Shown here one piece after another: positions 9,550 to 18,746 of a stretch of 64,000 nt of DNA; position 1 is the stretch's first letter; each line of letters starts with the position of its first letter. This stretch comes from CALGDE01 sp964655355 (lineage in GTDB: Bacteria; Cyanobacteriota; Cyanobacteriia; CACIAM-69d), in NCBI GenBank assembly GCA_964655355.1, contig CAZZMD010000015.1, forward strand, positions 17,998 to 81,997. Reading direction: 5' to 3'. The position numbers and the translations under genes were made by a program. A model generated the notes under the pieces. The model was given only the letters and a program-made list of their open reading frames with translations. It was not told where the DNA came from and made no database searches.

Positions 9550-11040
9550 CTATAGATAGGGCCGGGGATCCTTAGGTTTACCGTTGATCCGAACTTCGAA
9601 ATGCAGGTGGGGACCGGTGGATAATCCCGTGGAGCCGATCGCGGCGATCGCCTGCCCCGCCGAGACCTGCTGCCCATTCGAAACATAAAGTTCGCTGGCA
9701 TGGCCATAGAGGGTCGACATCCCATCCCCCCGGTCGATGATCACCGTATTGCCATAGCCGCCATACCATTTCGCCATAATCACCCGACCACCATGGGCCG
9801 CGCGGATAGTGCTGCCATAGCGAGCGCCAAAATCGAGCCCATTATGGAATCGCGATCGCTTGAGGATCGGATGTCGCCGCCAGCCAAAACCACTGGTGAT
9901 CGGACCGGATGCCGGAGCCACCAACTCCCCCCGCCCCAAATTGAGATAGCGAGAACTGACGCTGCTGGTGGGCCGCCAACGCCCGCCCGAGGAGTTGCTC
10001 CCACCGCCTGCCCGCCGTCCCCCGGCCCGCTTTTGAGCCTCAGCGCGAGCCAACCGTTGTTGCTCCGCACTCAAACGATTTTGGGCCGCCGTTTTTTCCT
10101 GAATCAACCGGGTCAAATTCTGGGAATCTTGCTTCAGTTGGGCTTCATTCGCCTCCAAGGTGGTCCGCTGGGCCTGCAGCTCGCTCACCTTCTGCCGCTG
10201 CTGGGCCGCCTTCGCTTGGAGGTCACCGGCAGTCAGATTCAACTCCCGCGCCAAAGCATCCAAATCCCGCTGCTGATCCCGCAGTTTTGTACTCTGCACC
10301 CCCAGCGCCGCTGCCGCCGCCTCTAAACTTTTGAGCTGGTCGCGATCGCGTTCATAGACCCGTTCAATTTGTTTGCGTCGATCCAAAAACTCATTCAGGG
10401 TTTCACTCTGCAACAGCACCGCAAATCCCCAGTGAGGCGGCTGACGTTGCAAAAACTGCAGCCGCCCCATAATCGCCAAGCGCTTGCGCTGATAATCCTG
10501 TTCCGCCAGGGCCAGGGCCACCTCCAACTCCCCCATCTGTCGCGTCGCATCAGCAATACGCTGCTCCGTCGCGCTCAGTTTCCGTTCCGTCTGATTGAGA
10601 TCCCCCGTCAAATTCCGTAGGGTTTGACTCCCCTCCGCCTCCTGGGTCTTGAGGCGATCGCCCTCCTGCCGTAAATTTTGCCGCTGCTGGTCAACTTGCT
10701 TCCGTTGTTCCTGAAGCTGCTGACGCTGGCGCTGGATCTGTTGCTGCTGCCGTTGCAATTCCGGGATAGAACCAGCCTGGGCAATAATCCCATGGGGACG
10801 CAGCACTGGCAGGCTGGACGATTGGGGAACCGCGATCGCCCGTGCACTCGGCATTCCCGGCATACCCAGCCACAGCACCAGGCCAAAAATTGCCGCCAGG
10901 ACACCCCGAAGACACCGACCCCAAACGCGTCGCTCTTCGATTGAGTCCTCCCCAAGATGATCCTGCAACGCCATACCAACAGCCCCGTTCACAGTCCTGT
11001 TCACGGCCCCCAGCCAGACCAATGCACCTAATCCGCCCAT
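9550..11040 (-). CDS. Murein hydrolase activator / M23 peptidase with coiled coil (EnvC/NlpD-like)
   Basis: This 496-residue envelope protein has an N-terminal hydrophobic export segment (VLAAIFGLVLWLGM, ending near PSARAIA), then a long Gln/Arg/Glu-rich coiled coil (about 95-340), a Ser/Gly linker, and a C-terminal LytM/M23 domain. The domain shows GFGWRRHP, HNGLDFG and HLHFEVR, i.e. the HxxxD and HxH zinc ligands, and so could be catalytically active, unlike degenerate EnvC activators. The fold of coiled coil plus LytM is typical of division-linked peptidoglycan hydrolases or amidase activators. A second possible start is the ATG at 10974. Confidence 0.9.
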   Translation of the reverse strand: MGGLGALVWLGAVNRTVNGAVGMALQDHLGEDSIEERRVWGRCLRGVLAAIFGLVLWLGMPGMPSARAIAVPQSSSLPVLRPHGIIAQAGSIPELQRQQQQIQRQRQQLQEQRKQVDQQRQNLRQEGDRLKTQEAEGSQTLRNLTGDLNQTERKLSATEQRIADATRQMGELEVALALAEQDYQRKRLAIMGRLQFLQRQPPHWGFAVLLQSETLNEFLDRRKQIERVYERDRDQLKSLEAAAAALGVQSTKLRDQQRDLDALARELNLTAGDLQAKAAQQRQKVSELQAQRTTLEANEAQLKQDSQNLTRLIQEKTAAQNRLSAEQQRLARAEAQKRAGGRRAGGGSNSSGGRWRPTSSVSSRYLNLGRGELVAPASGPITSGFGWRRHPILKRSRFHNGLDFGARYGSTIRAAHGGRVIMAKWYGGYGNTVIIDRGDGMSTLYGHASELYVSNGQQVSAGQAIAAIGSTGLSTGPHLHFEVRINGKPKDPRPYL

Positions 11041-11213
11041 CCTAGCCTGAGAATTTCAGGGTTGGTAAATCCTCCGGAAAAGCATGGCAATTGAGGGAAA
11101 ACAACATATATCCCCTATGTATCCCATCTATCCCCAATGCCATAGGGAATGATGCAATGACAAATCGTTCCAATTCCTTGAACCTCGTTATGGGGCAGTG
11201 TTAGGACAGAACC

Positions 11214-11579
11214 ATGGCAATCTTGCGTCGATGGTTAGTAATCGCCGTTGGGGAGTTGGGTCTTAGTTTGGTCCTGCTGGCGATCGCCCCCATCTTTCTC
11301 AATTCCAATGCGCCATGGTTAGGGTTCGCCATTTGGATTGCAGTGCCGGTCCTAATCATCAGTTCTGCACTGTACGGGGTAGGGCAGCTTCTGAGTGCCC
11401 GACGGGCCCATGCGCTATTCTGCCAAGCCTGTCCCGCCTGGGCTGACACCGTGAGCCCCCTAGACTTCCTCGGGATTCCCGTCGCGACCGTGCAGCGATC
11501 GCTCCCCCAGCTCCAAGCCTGGGAAGATACCGACCAAACCCGCTTGATGCATCTCTCCCCCCTCGACTTACTCCGCTGA
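11214..11579 (+). CDS. Small two-helix membrane protein, unknown
   Basis: I do not recognise this 121-residue protein. Two hydrophobic segments (about 7-28 and 36-59) are followed by a soluble C-terminal tail containing a CQACPAW motif and ending in LSPLDLLR. The ATG at 11214 follows GGACAGAACC, a weak ribosome-binding site. It lies 31 bp upstream of the band-7 lipoprotein on the same strand, so the two may be co-transcribed. Confidence 0.7.
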   Translation: MAILRRWLVIAVGELGLSLVLLAIAPIFLNSNAPWLGFAIWIAVPVLIISSALYGVGQLLSARRAHALFCQACPAWADTVSPLDFLGIPVATVQRSLPQLQAWEDTDQTRLMHLSPLDLLR

Positions 11580-11610
11580 CCGCATCCTCCCCTCGCCCCC
11601 ATCGTTGACC

Positions 11611-12585
11611 ATGCCCCGCTTCGATATCTCCAAGGCGATCGCCAAAACAATCATCCCCAAAACAATCCTTGCCCTCAGCGGTCTCGCCCTGGGCACCACC
11701 GGCTGCGGCATCGTCCCCGGCACCAGCACCACCACAATCGAACCCGGCTATGCCGGCCTCAAAATTCAACTCTATGGCGGCGAAAAAGGCATCGACAACG
11801 CCGAACTCGTCACCGGGCGCGTCTGGCATAACGGCTACACCGAAGAAGTCGTCGTCTTCCCCACCTTCGTCAACACCTACCCCTTCACCCAAACCGATAC
11901 CGAAGGCTCCCCCAACGACGAATCCATCATCTTCTCCGTCGGTGGCAGCCCCGTCTCCGCCGATGTGGGTCTCTCCTTCGGCTTCTCCACGGAATTAATT
12001 GAAGGCGGTCCCCGCACCAAACTGCACACCTACTACGAAACCTACCGCAAAGATCCCGACCAATTCCGCGCCAACGAGCTGCGCAACGGGCTCCGCAACT
12101 GTTTCTCCGAAGTGGCGGAAACGAAAAAGCTGACCCCGTCCATGCTGCCCACCAGCCAGCAGCGATTAGTGACAGGCGTCCGAAGCTGTATGCAAAAACG
12201 ATTCCCCATCGTCACCATCCAAGATGTCGCCCTCCTTAGCCCCCTGCGGCTACCCCCCGACATTCAAGAAAGCATCAACGAACAATTCGCGGCCCAGCAA
12301 GCGGCCCAAACCGCCGAAGCCAACCGTCGCAAAGTAGAGGCGGAAGCAGCTGCCAACGTCGCCCGAGCCAAAGGGGAAGCCCAAGTCACCATCGAACGGG
12401 CCCGGGCCGAAGCCGAAGCCAACCGCCTGCGCTCAGGCTCCATCACCCCCCAGGTCTTGGAATTCGAGCGACTCCGGGTCGAACAAGCCCGCATCCAAAA
12501 ATGGAATGGGCAGCAGGCCCCCAATATCCAAACCCCCAACGTCCAATTAGGAACCGCCGCCACCGGAAATCCGCCCGCGGAATAG
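11611..12585 (+). CDS. SPFH/band-7 domain lipoprotein
   Basis: From the ATG at 11611 (324 residues) a short hydrophobic segment runs to a candidate lipobox ending at C32 (LGTTGC), so the protein is probably an exported lipoprotein. Residues 35-205 form an SPFH (stomatin/prohibitin/band 7) domain starting near TIEPGYAGLKIQLYGG. Residues 210-290 are Ala/Glu/Arg-rich and strongly coiled-coil, the region through which band-7 proteins oligomerise. The C-terminus is Pro/Asn-rich. A TTG two codons upstream (11605) is less likely. Such proteins scaffold membrane microdomains or proteases; the specific partner is unknown. Confidence 0.87.
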   Translation: MPRFDISKAIAKTIIPKTILALSGLALGTTGCGIVPGTSTTTIEPGYAGLKIQLYGGEKGIDNAELVTGRVWHNGYTEEVVVFPTFVNTYPFTQTDTEGSPNDESIIFSVGGSPVSADVGLSFGFSTELIEGGPRTKLHTYYETYRKDPDQFRANELRNGLRNCFSEVAETKKLTPSMLPTSQQRLVTGVRSCMQKRFPIVTIQDVALLSPLRLPPDIQESINEQFAAQQAAQTAEANRRKVEAEAAANVARAKGEAQVTIERARAEAEANRLRSGSITPQVLEFERLRVEQARIQKWNGQQAPNIQTPNVQLGTAATGNPPAE

Positions 12586-12711
12586 TCGTCAGCATCACCT
12601 CAGCATCACCACCGTTCCATCACCGCGCGAGTGGCCCAGGTCCATTGCGATCGCCCCCTCTGCGCGCCCCACCACCATCCCATAGCACCACTCGGAAACC
12701 CAAATAGATCG

Positions 12712-14586
12712 GTGAAGCTTCTAACCTCCCTGCTGCCCCTACCCGCCACCCTCAGCATTCGGCAACGGATTGTCGCCGGATACCTCGCCATGTTGGGGGT
12801 CATCTCCTTCGGTGCCGCGATCGGCTGGACCGTCGGCAACCACTACCAAATCAAAGCCCTCGAAGAGCAAATCGCAGTCAGCAACGAGCGGCAATTCTTA
12901 GAGGATCTACACCTCGCGATCCTGCTAGTTCGGCCCGCCACCAAACTCCTCCCCGTTCTGGAGTCCCCCAAACGATTCCGCCAGGAAAGCCAAATCCTCT
13001 TGTCCCAGCTACTCTCCGTCCGATCCCTCATCGAACGGCACAAGGAGGAGTCCCCAGTCCCCCACGAAAACGCCGGTCAGACAGACGTAGCATTCCGAAG
13101 AAAACAAACGATTCACCAGTTTCTATCCGACTACAAATCAAGCGTCATAACGGTAGAAGAGCGGCTCTTCGAAACCCTGAATCGCGCCAAAGAGCAGCTC
13201 TCAAAACCTAACGGTGCTGCCCAAGCTCGGGAAGAAATCATCAACCTCACCCAGAGCCAAGAATTCATTGACTACATCAACTTCTCAGACCAACTCTTCG
13301 AGTGGCAACTCCGATTACGGGAACAGGAAAGCGCTGCCGTTGAGACCCACGGGCAATCCAAATCCCTACGGATCAACATCGTCGTCCTCAGCATTCTTAT
13401 TTCCCTTGTCATCGCCCTCTTACTATCCATGTGGCTAAGTCGAATCATCACCGATCCCATCCGTGAAGTGGTCCGCGTCTCGCAAAGAATTACAGATCAA
13501 AACGACTTTGACATTAGAATTCCCATCCACCAAAAGGACGAGATTGGCAAGCTCAGCTATACCCTAAATACGCTTCTAGAAAAAGTCCAAGGTCTTCTGG
13601 GAGAAGTGAATGACAAGAATCATCGGTTAGAAACAACCCTGAGCGCTCTGCACGATCAGAAGTTTCTATTCATCAATGACAAGATGTCTAGCCTGAGCCA
13701 ACTCGTGGCGGGCATTGCCCATGAGGTCAATAATCCCATGACCTTTATTCAGACCAATATTCCCCATCTCCAAAGCTATTTTGAGGACTTGCTCACGGTT
13801 ATTGAAACCTATGAAGCGTCCCATCCCGAGGGGAATCCCGAGGTCGAAGCAATCACTGAGCACGTTGACTTGATGTTTTTGCGAGAGGATATGCCGCGGA
13901 TCTTCCGATCGCTCATCACCGGCACCAATCGCATCAGTCAAATTGTGCTGTCCCTCCGCAGCTTTGCCCGCATGGACGAAGCGGAATGTAAAACCGTTGA
14001 TATCCATACGGGGCTCGACAGCACGTTAGTAATGCTTCAGCACCGTCTGGTTAACGAATGGCATGCCGATGGGGTCAAGGTTGAAAAGCGTTATGGCACC
14101 CTACCCTACGTGGAATGCTATGCCGGTCAGATGAACCAAGTCTTTTTAAACATTTTGGTGAATGCCCTCGATGCCCTTGATCAGCAGTTCAAAAAAACAT
14201 CTCAATCCGAACGACCGGCCGGGGAGCAGCCCCTGGGATCTGACCCAAGCGACATCGAGTACCACGGAACAATCTTCCTTGAAACGCGCTTTTTGTCGGA
14301 CGAAGAACAGGTAGAAATTGCGATCGGGAACGATGGACCCAGCATCCCCCCAGCGCTACAGGAACGGATTTTTGATCCCTTTTTCACCACAAAAGCAGTG
14401 GGTCAAGGCACTGGAATGGGGATGTCCATTTCCCACCAAATCGTGACGGAAAATCATAAGGGCTCCTTGAGCTGCATCTCCCCGGCGGCGGATTGGGGGG
14501 TGAAGTTTGTGATTCGTATTCCCATCCGCCAAAGACTTGGCCGGGGATCCCTAACGGTAATCTCCCGTGAGGAATCCCCGGTCTAG
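12712..14586 (+). CDS. Membrane sensor histidine kinase with HAMP domain
   Basis: From GTG 12712 (624 residues) the protein starts with a basic/hydrophobic TM1 (about 20-42), a periplasmic helical sensor region, TM2 (about 225-245, NIVVLSILISLVIALLL), a HAMP domain, a coiled linker, a HisKA-type H-box (GIAHEVNNPM; His codon near 13719) and a HATPase domain with an N-box (NILVNALDALD), GNDGPSIP and GTGMGMSIS. The HEVNNPM form of the H-box is the HPK4-like subtype. All catalytic boxes are present. An in-frame GTG at 12631 would add 27 residues of low conservation appeal. No response regulator is adjacent, so it is an orphan kinase; the signal is unknown. Confidence 0.88.
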   Translation: MKLLTSLLPLPATLSIRQRIVAGYLAMLGVISFGAAIGWTVGNHYQIKALEEQIAVSNERQFLEDLHLAILLVRPATKLLPVLESPKRFRQESQILLSQLLSVRSLIERHKEESPVPHENAGQTDVAFRRKQTIHQFLSDYKSSVITVEERLFETLNRAKEQLSKPNGAAQAREEIINLTQSQEFIDYINFSDQLFEWQLRLREQESAAVETHGQSKSLRINIVVLSILISLVIALLLSMWLSRIITDPIREVVRVSQRITDQNDFDIRIPIHQKDEIGKLSYTLNTLLEKVQGLLGEVNDKNHRLETTLSALHDQKFLFINDKMSSLSQLVAGIAHEVNNPMTFIQTNIPHLQSYFEDLLTVIETYEASHPEGNPEVEAITEHVDLMFLREDMPRIFRSLITGTNRISQIVLSLRSFARMDEAECKTVDIHTGLDSTLVMLQHRLVNEWHADGVKVEKRYGTLPYVECYAGQMNQVFLNILVNALDALDQQFKKTSQSERPAGEQPLGSDPSDIEYHGTIFLETRFLSDEEQVEIAIGNDGPSIPPALQERIFDPFFTTKAVGQGTGMGMSISHQIVTENHKGSLSCISPAADWGVKFVIRIPIRQRLGRGSLTVISREESPV

Positions 14587-14623
14587 TGCTCGACCTTAAG
14601 CGGTACAGTGAACCGAATTCGTC

Positions 14624-14914
14624 TTACTCAGCAATGCGACTGAGGAAGCGATCGCCCGGGATTCCCTCCTCAAGCACCTCTGGCGCATCGGGATTGTAGG
14701 GTGCTCTAACCCGATCAATGGATTCAATCACAGCGGAATCCGGCAAGACCGCCACGTCGGGATCATAGGCCGTGGCCTGCGATAGGGAACTGGAAAATCC
14801 CCGAAACACCATAATTAAATTCGCCTCGCCTTCAATGAGGGCATTCACCAAAAGCACCTCGTCCCGGTGGCGATCGCTATAGGCTTCCAGTCGTTTTTCA
14901 AGGCTCATGGGCAC
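14624..14914 (-). CDS. Conserved cyanobacterial protein of unknown function
   Basis: A 96-residue soluble protein beginning with MPMSLEKRLEAYSDRHRDEV and containing LIEGEANLIMVFRGFSSSL. It looks like a small conserved cyanobacterial/plastid family, possibly the one catalogued as DUF7734, but I cannot verify that. It has no cofactor motif or membrane segment. It is convergent with the kinase upstream and lies 45 bp downstream of the DUF3177 gene, which suggests co-transcription. Confidence 0.8.
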   Translation of the reverse strand: MPMSLEKRLEAYSDRHRDEVLLVNALIEGEANLIMVFRGFSSSLSQATAYDPDVAVLPDSAVIESIDRVRAPYNPDAPEVLEEGIPGDRFLSRIAE

Positions 14915-14959
14915 GCTGACTTCCAGAACATCACACTAGGTCGATACCAACAGAACCCA

Positions 14960-15553
14960 CTAGCGCAGCGCGATACGACCATTCCGGGGCAGCTTGGTCA
15001 TCGCAAAATAAATGAAATAAATGACATAGATGGATAACCCCACAATGCCAAAGAAGCCCAAAAAGCTAGGGTTCACATTCCCGTGAAAATACTCCCGATA
15101 TAGCCAAGTGGGCTCCAACCAAGCACGACACCACGCCACCTCAGCCAGCGCCTCCGAGCCTTGGAACGCACAGGACACCGTCCCAATTTGCGCAATCAAA
15201 CCGACCCCGGAATAGATCGTCACAATCCAGCGCCAAGTCTTAAACACAAACCCCAACTGCCGCTGGGCCTGCTCATCAATTTCCTCGTTGAGGTCAACCC
15301 AATACCACAGAGACAGGGGAATCAGGAGACGAGCCGCCAACGCCGACAAGAAACCCACCGGAATAGACGCAATCATCAGATAGACCGTGATTGCCAAAAG
15401 ACTCGCAACGCGCCAATAAATCACCAACAACGCTTTCAGAGCCTCCGCTTGGGCAGCCCAGGCCCAGCCCAGGAGCCCCAAGGGCACCAGCACCGTAAAC
15501 AACACGGCCAGCCGATAATCCAGCCAGATGAGCGGTACAAACCAATTATCCAT
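14960..15553 (-). CDS. DUF3177-like integral membrane protein
   Basis: This 197-residue membrane protein has four to five hydrophobic segments (about 12-32, 42-65, 68-88, 108-130, 165-185). The sequence starts MDNWFVPLIWLDYRLAVLF and contains LWYWVDLNEEIDE, consistent with the cyanobacterial DUF3177 family as I recall it. Biochemical function is unknown. It lies upstream of the 96-residue protein on the same strand. Confidence 0.8.
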   Translation of the reverse strand: MDNWFVPLIWLDYRLAVLFTVLVPLGLLGWAWAAQAEALKALLVIYWRVASLLAITVYLMIASIPVGFLSALAARLLIPLSLWYWVDLNEEIDEQAQRQLGFVFKTWRWIVTIYSGVGLIAQIGTVSCAFQGSEALAEVAWCRAWLEPTWLYREYFHGNVNPSFLGFFGIVGLSIYVIYFIYFAMTKLPRNGRIALR

Positions 15554-15915
15554 GGGAGTGCCGACAGCGTGATCCCACTGTCCCTTAATTGCAGCCCCAT
15601 GCTATCAGGTTTATCGAATCACCGAAGGGGAGCCCCGTTGCAGGACCACAGGCAGAGAATCTGCCGCCCCTCTCCGCCCCCCTCGTGAAGCGAATAAGCA
15701 GGGCAGCGGACAAAAGTATCCAAAAAGGTATTGAAAAGACCAATGATTAGCCAATAAAATCGCTCCCCCAGGGGAACGGGATCTCCCAGGGGGGCGATCG
15801 CCGTTTCCAGACCTCAGGAAGCGATTAAACTATTGAGTCGATTGATTGAGTTAATGACACCCAGCCAAACTCAGCACACTGAGTGCATCGCTAGTTAGGC
15901 TCTAACGACTAACGA
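15554..15915. other. 362-bp intergenic region between the DUF3177 gene and cp12
   Basis: No gene is supported here. It holds the 5' region of the DUF3177 gene and the 3' region of cp12, one HIP1 site near 15795, GC-rich runs (CCCCCAGGGG-type near 15765 and 15787), and two short hairpins at the cp12 end: GTTAG/CTAAC at about 15894-15906 and ACGACTAA/TTAGTCGT at 15905-15923. The second overlaps the cp12 stop codon. Confidence 0.6.
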
Positions 15916-16143
15916 TTAGTCGTCATAGATGCGGCACTCTGCAGCTTCAGGATTGTCATCGCAGTACTTTTCCAAGGAATTCTTCTTGGACGTCGCTTCC
16001 TTCTGGTGGGAAGCCTCTGCTTGAAGCTCCTCTACGGCATCCCAAGCGGCAGCGCATTCCTGTGGATTGTCAGTGCTGCAAACTTCGCGGGCGTTTGCAA
16101 CCTCTTCCACGATCTTATCTTGAATGTTAGTGGATTCAGACAC
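15916..16143 (-). CDS. cp12: CP12, redox switch of the Calvin cycle
   Basis: CP12 is a small, largely disordered protein that, when oxidised, tethers GAPDH and phosphoribulokinase into an inactive complex in the dark. This 75-residue copy has both cysteine pairs (CSTDNPQEC near 22-30 and CDDNPEAAEC near 61-70), the core AWDAVEELQAEA, and the acidic C-terminus ECRIYDD that inserts into the GAPDH active site. It is therefore a canonical stand-alone CP12 without CBS fusion. Flanks: a 288-bp upstream region to 16432 and a hairpin overlapping its stop codon. Confidence 0.95.
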   Translation of the reverse strand: MSESTNIQDKIVEEVANAREVCSTDNPQECAAAWDAVEELQAEASHQKEATSKKNSLEKYCDDNPEAAECRIYDD

Positions 16144-16431
16144 TTAACAGTAGCCTCCAAATTTAGCAGCTCTTGAACAGGGCCAATGATATCGCTATAG
16201 GCTCAGTCAGTTACTGTGTCACATGGGACAGCAACCGGATTCCTGAGCGACTTGCGTTAATATGCAGGGTTGCCCTGGAACCTTGCTCTGGACTCACCTT
16301 AACGCGATCGCCTCGGGAATGGGTGTAGCATCCACTGCAAACTTCACGATTCGTGGCAATTGGAAGCCCCGTGGTACGGATATCCCACAGGGCTCGGCCG
16401 GGATTCATTAGGGAATTATTAGGGTGTCGGC

Positions 16432-17007
16432 ATGGTTTTACAGCTCAGTGCTGAGCATCAGTCACAGATCAGACGCCATGGGGAAACGGCCTACCCTCGC
16501 GAGTGTTGCGGGGTATTGCTGGGGACCCTGCAACAGGCGTCGCCAGAGGACGCGATCGCCGGGACCAGTGGAACAGTAACCGCAACAGCGATCGCAACGG
16601 TGATGGAAGTGCACGCGGTGGAAAATGTGTGGATTGCCGCAAGCAACGATCAATTTGATGTGGTAGATGGGGCCCAGGAAACCGCAGAACGGCGTTTTAC
16701 GATCGCCCCCCAAGATTTATTGAGACTTCAGAAGGCCGGTCGCGATCGCGGTTTTGATATCATCGGGATCTACCACTCTCACCCAAACTATCCTGCGATT
16801 CCGTCCGACTTTGATCGCACCTACGCTTGGGCGCAATACTCATACCCCATCGTGGCAGTTCACCGTGGAAAAGCCGTAGATTTGCGCAGTTGGCGACTGG
16901 ATGATTCCGGGCAGTTTCAGCCGGAAGCCATCCATCCTTCGCCCCCTGAACACCTCCAGGGCACTCCCTCAATTTCCAACGGTTCTCCAACTGACTCGAC
17001 TGAGTAA
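16432..17007 (+). CDS. M67-family JAMM metallopeptidase (Mec-like)
   Basis: The 191-residue protein has the JAMM signature: a glutamate in YPRECCGVLLG near residue 24, HSHPNYPAIPSDFD (HxHPxxPxxSDxD) near residues 117-130. These bind zinc and activate water for isopeptide or peptide cleavage. Bacterial members (Mec+ of Mycobacterium) remove cysteine or peptides from ubiquitin-like sulfur carriers. The next gene, 158 bp downstream on the same strand, is a MoeZ-type E1-like enzyme with a rhodanese domain, which supports a sulfur-carrier role. No ThiS/MoaD/CysO-like carrier is seen in the window. The C-terminus is Ser/Pro-rich. Confidence 0.88.
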   Translation: MVLQLSAEHQSQIRRHGETAYPRECCGVLLGTLQQASPEDAIAGTSGTVTATAIATVMEVHAVENVWIAASNDQFDVVDGAQETAERRFTIAPQDLLRLQKAGRDRGFDIIGIYHSHPNYPAIPSDFDRTYAWAQYSYPIVAVHRGKAVDLRSWRLDDSGQFQPEAIHPSPPEHLQGTPSISNGSPTDSTE

Positions 17008-17164
17008 TGGGCTCAAGTCTAGGGCGTCCCAAATCCGTATCCATTGCGACGCGATCGCCACCGCGTTTCCTAAAGTGAGTGGAATTATTTAGGAAACCGG
17101 TGGGATTACCCCAGCGGATTTGGCAAAGACCCGAGACAGGCGATCGCACGCCCCACGGTCAACT

Positions 17165-18340
17165 ATGTTGAATATCGACATCGAGCAAACCCAGCTCAAC
17201 AAAGAAGAATACGAACGCTATGCCCGCCACCTGATTTTGCCGGAGGTGGGCATGGAGGGACAGCGTCGTCTAAAGGCGGCTAGTGTCCTCTGCATCGGCA
17301 CGGGCGGTCTGGGATCGCCCCTGTTGCTATACCTTGCCGCCGCCGGCATTGGTCGCATTGGCATTGTGGATTTCGACGTGGTGGATTATTCCAACCTGCA
17401 ACGGCAGGTCATCCACGGCACCTCCTGGGTGGGCAAGCCGAAAATCGAATCGGCGAAAAACCGCATCCATGAGATCAACCCCCACTGCCAAGTGGATTTG
17501 TACGAGACCCGCCTAAGTTCCGAAAATGCCCTAGAAATCATCAAGCCCTACGACATCGTGGTCGACGGCACCGACAATTTCCCCACCCGCTACCTGGTGA
17601 ACGATGCCTGCGTCTTGGCGGACAAGCCCAACGTCTATGGCTCGATTTACCGGTTTGAGGGGCAGGCCACGGTCTTCAACTACGAAGGCGGTCCCAACTA
17701 TCGCGACCTCTACCCCGAGCCCCCGCCGCCGGGATTGGTGCCCTCCTGCGCCGAGGGTGGCGTGATTGGTATCCTGCCGGGGATCATCGGCGTTATCCAA
17801 GCCACGGAAACCATCAAAATCATCCTAGGCAAAGGGGAAACCCTAAGCGGTCGCCTATTGCTCTATAACTCCTTGGATATGAAATTCCGGGAGCTAAAGC
17901 TGCGTCCCAACCCCGTGCGTCCGGTCATCGAAAAACTGATCGACTACGAACAGTTCTGCGGCATTCCCCAGGCAGCAGCGGCGGAGCCCGAGGTACCGGA
18001 AATGTCCGTCACCGAGCTGAAGAAACTGCTCGACAGCGGTGCCGATGATTTTGTGTTGGTGGACGTGCGCAATCCGCCCGAAGTGGAAATCGCAGCGATC
18101 CCCGGCGCCATTTTGGTGCCCCTCCCCGATATTGAAACGGGTAAGGGCGTCGAAAAGGTGAAAGAGCTGGTCAACAGCGGCAATAACGGCGGCAAAAAGC
18201 TCATTGCCCACTGCAAAATGGGCGGGCGATCGGCCAAGGCCCTCGGCATTTTGAAAGATGCCGGCATTGAAGGCACCAACGTGAAAGGCGGCATCCGCGC
18301 CTGGAGCCAAGAGGTCGATTCCTCCGTGCCCGAATACTAA
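17165..18340 (+). CDS. moeB: MoeZ/MoeB-type adenylyltransferase with rhodanese domain
   Basis: This 391-residue E1-like enzyme adenylates the C-terminal Gly-Gly of a ubiquitin-like sulfur carrier and thiolates it through its rhodanese domain. Residues 1-260 are the ThiF/MoeB fold with GTGGLGSP (nucleotide loop), the DFDVVDYSNLQRQ motif and VPSCAEGGVIG. The rhodanese domain (about 285-390) has its active Cys in AHCKMGGRS. The zinc-binding CxxC pair of E. coli MoeB is replaced by NYRDLYPEPPPPG, as in MoeZ-type proteins. ATG 17165 is preferred over an in-frame upstream TTG at 17120. A strong terminator follows at 18390. Confidence 0.93.
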   Translation: MLNIDIEQTQLNKEEYERYARHLILPEVGMEGQRRLKAASVLCIGTGGLGSPLLLYLAAAGIGRIGIVDFDVVDYSNLQRQVIHGTSWVGKPKIESAKNRIHEINPHCQVDLYETRLSSENALEIIKPYDIVVDGTDNFPTRYLVNDACVLADKPNVYGSIYRFEGQATVFNYEGGPNYRDLYPEPPPPGLVPSCAEGGVIGILPGIIGVIQATETIKIILGKGETLSGRLLLYNSLDMKFRELKLRPNPVRPVIEKLIDYEQFCGIPQAAAAEPEVPEMSVTELKKLLDSGADDFVLVDVRNPPEVEIAAIPGAILVPLPDIETGKGVEKVKELVNSGNNGGKKLIAHCKMGGRSAKALGILKDAGIEGTNVKGGIRAWSQEVDSSVPEY

Positions 18341-18360
18341 GACCGAACACTCACGGCTTA

Positions 18361-18424
18361 GGGATCAGTGATCCCCAAGGCTTCTAGCTAAACCCCTCAT
18401 CCAATAGGAGAGGGGTTTATTTGT
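18361..18424 (+). terminator. Palindrome and rho-independent terminator after moeB
   Basis: GGGATCAGTGATCCC (18361-18375) is a near-perfect palindrome. It is followed by AAACCCCTC (18390-18398) and GAGGGGTTT (18410-18418), a 9-bp stem with an 11-nt loop and a T-rich exit (TTTATTTGTT). It ends the moeB transcript and isolates the riboswitch downstream. Confidence 0.85.
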
Positions 18425-18514
18425 TGACGTCTTTTCAGGCGATCGCTGATGCAATTCATGAGACACAGGGTCAAAGCCCCCTTCAGAATTACCGTGGTAT
18501 TGTTGGAATCTGCA

Positions 18515-18675
18515 AAACCTTTGCAGACGAGTGCGTAATATCCAATCGGTTTCGATGGGGAGCAGCCATCGAACGAAAGGGGGAAAGTTTGGTGTAAATC
18601 CAACGCTGTCCCGCAGCTGTGAAGGAGAGCCTAAGGGCGCCACTCCTGAGTCAGAATGCCCGCCGATGCTTCCGT
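18515..18675 (+). promoter_or_regulatory. Cobalamin (adenosylcobalamin) riboswitch
   Basis: The sequence carries the riboswitch consensus in order: GGTGTAAATCC at 18591-18601, GCTGTCCCGCAGCTGTGAAGG (B12 box, about 18605-18625), GCGCCACTCCTGAGTCAGAATGCCCGCC ending near 18664; quoted here only in pieces: the CCGCAGCTGTGA box, the GCCACT element and the GAGTCAGAATGCC element. An upstream hairpin (CGATGGGG...CCATCG) supplies the peripheral stem. It lies 72 bp before the DUF1636 gene and should repress the three-gene unit when cobalamin is abundant. The exact 5' boundary is approximate. Confidence 0.93.
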
Positions 18676-18746
18676 TAATGGGGATGCGATTCCAATGCGA
18701 TCCCAATTCACGAAGACAGGATAGCGCCGAAATCTACGTGTGATGG

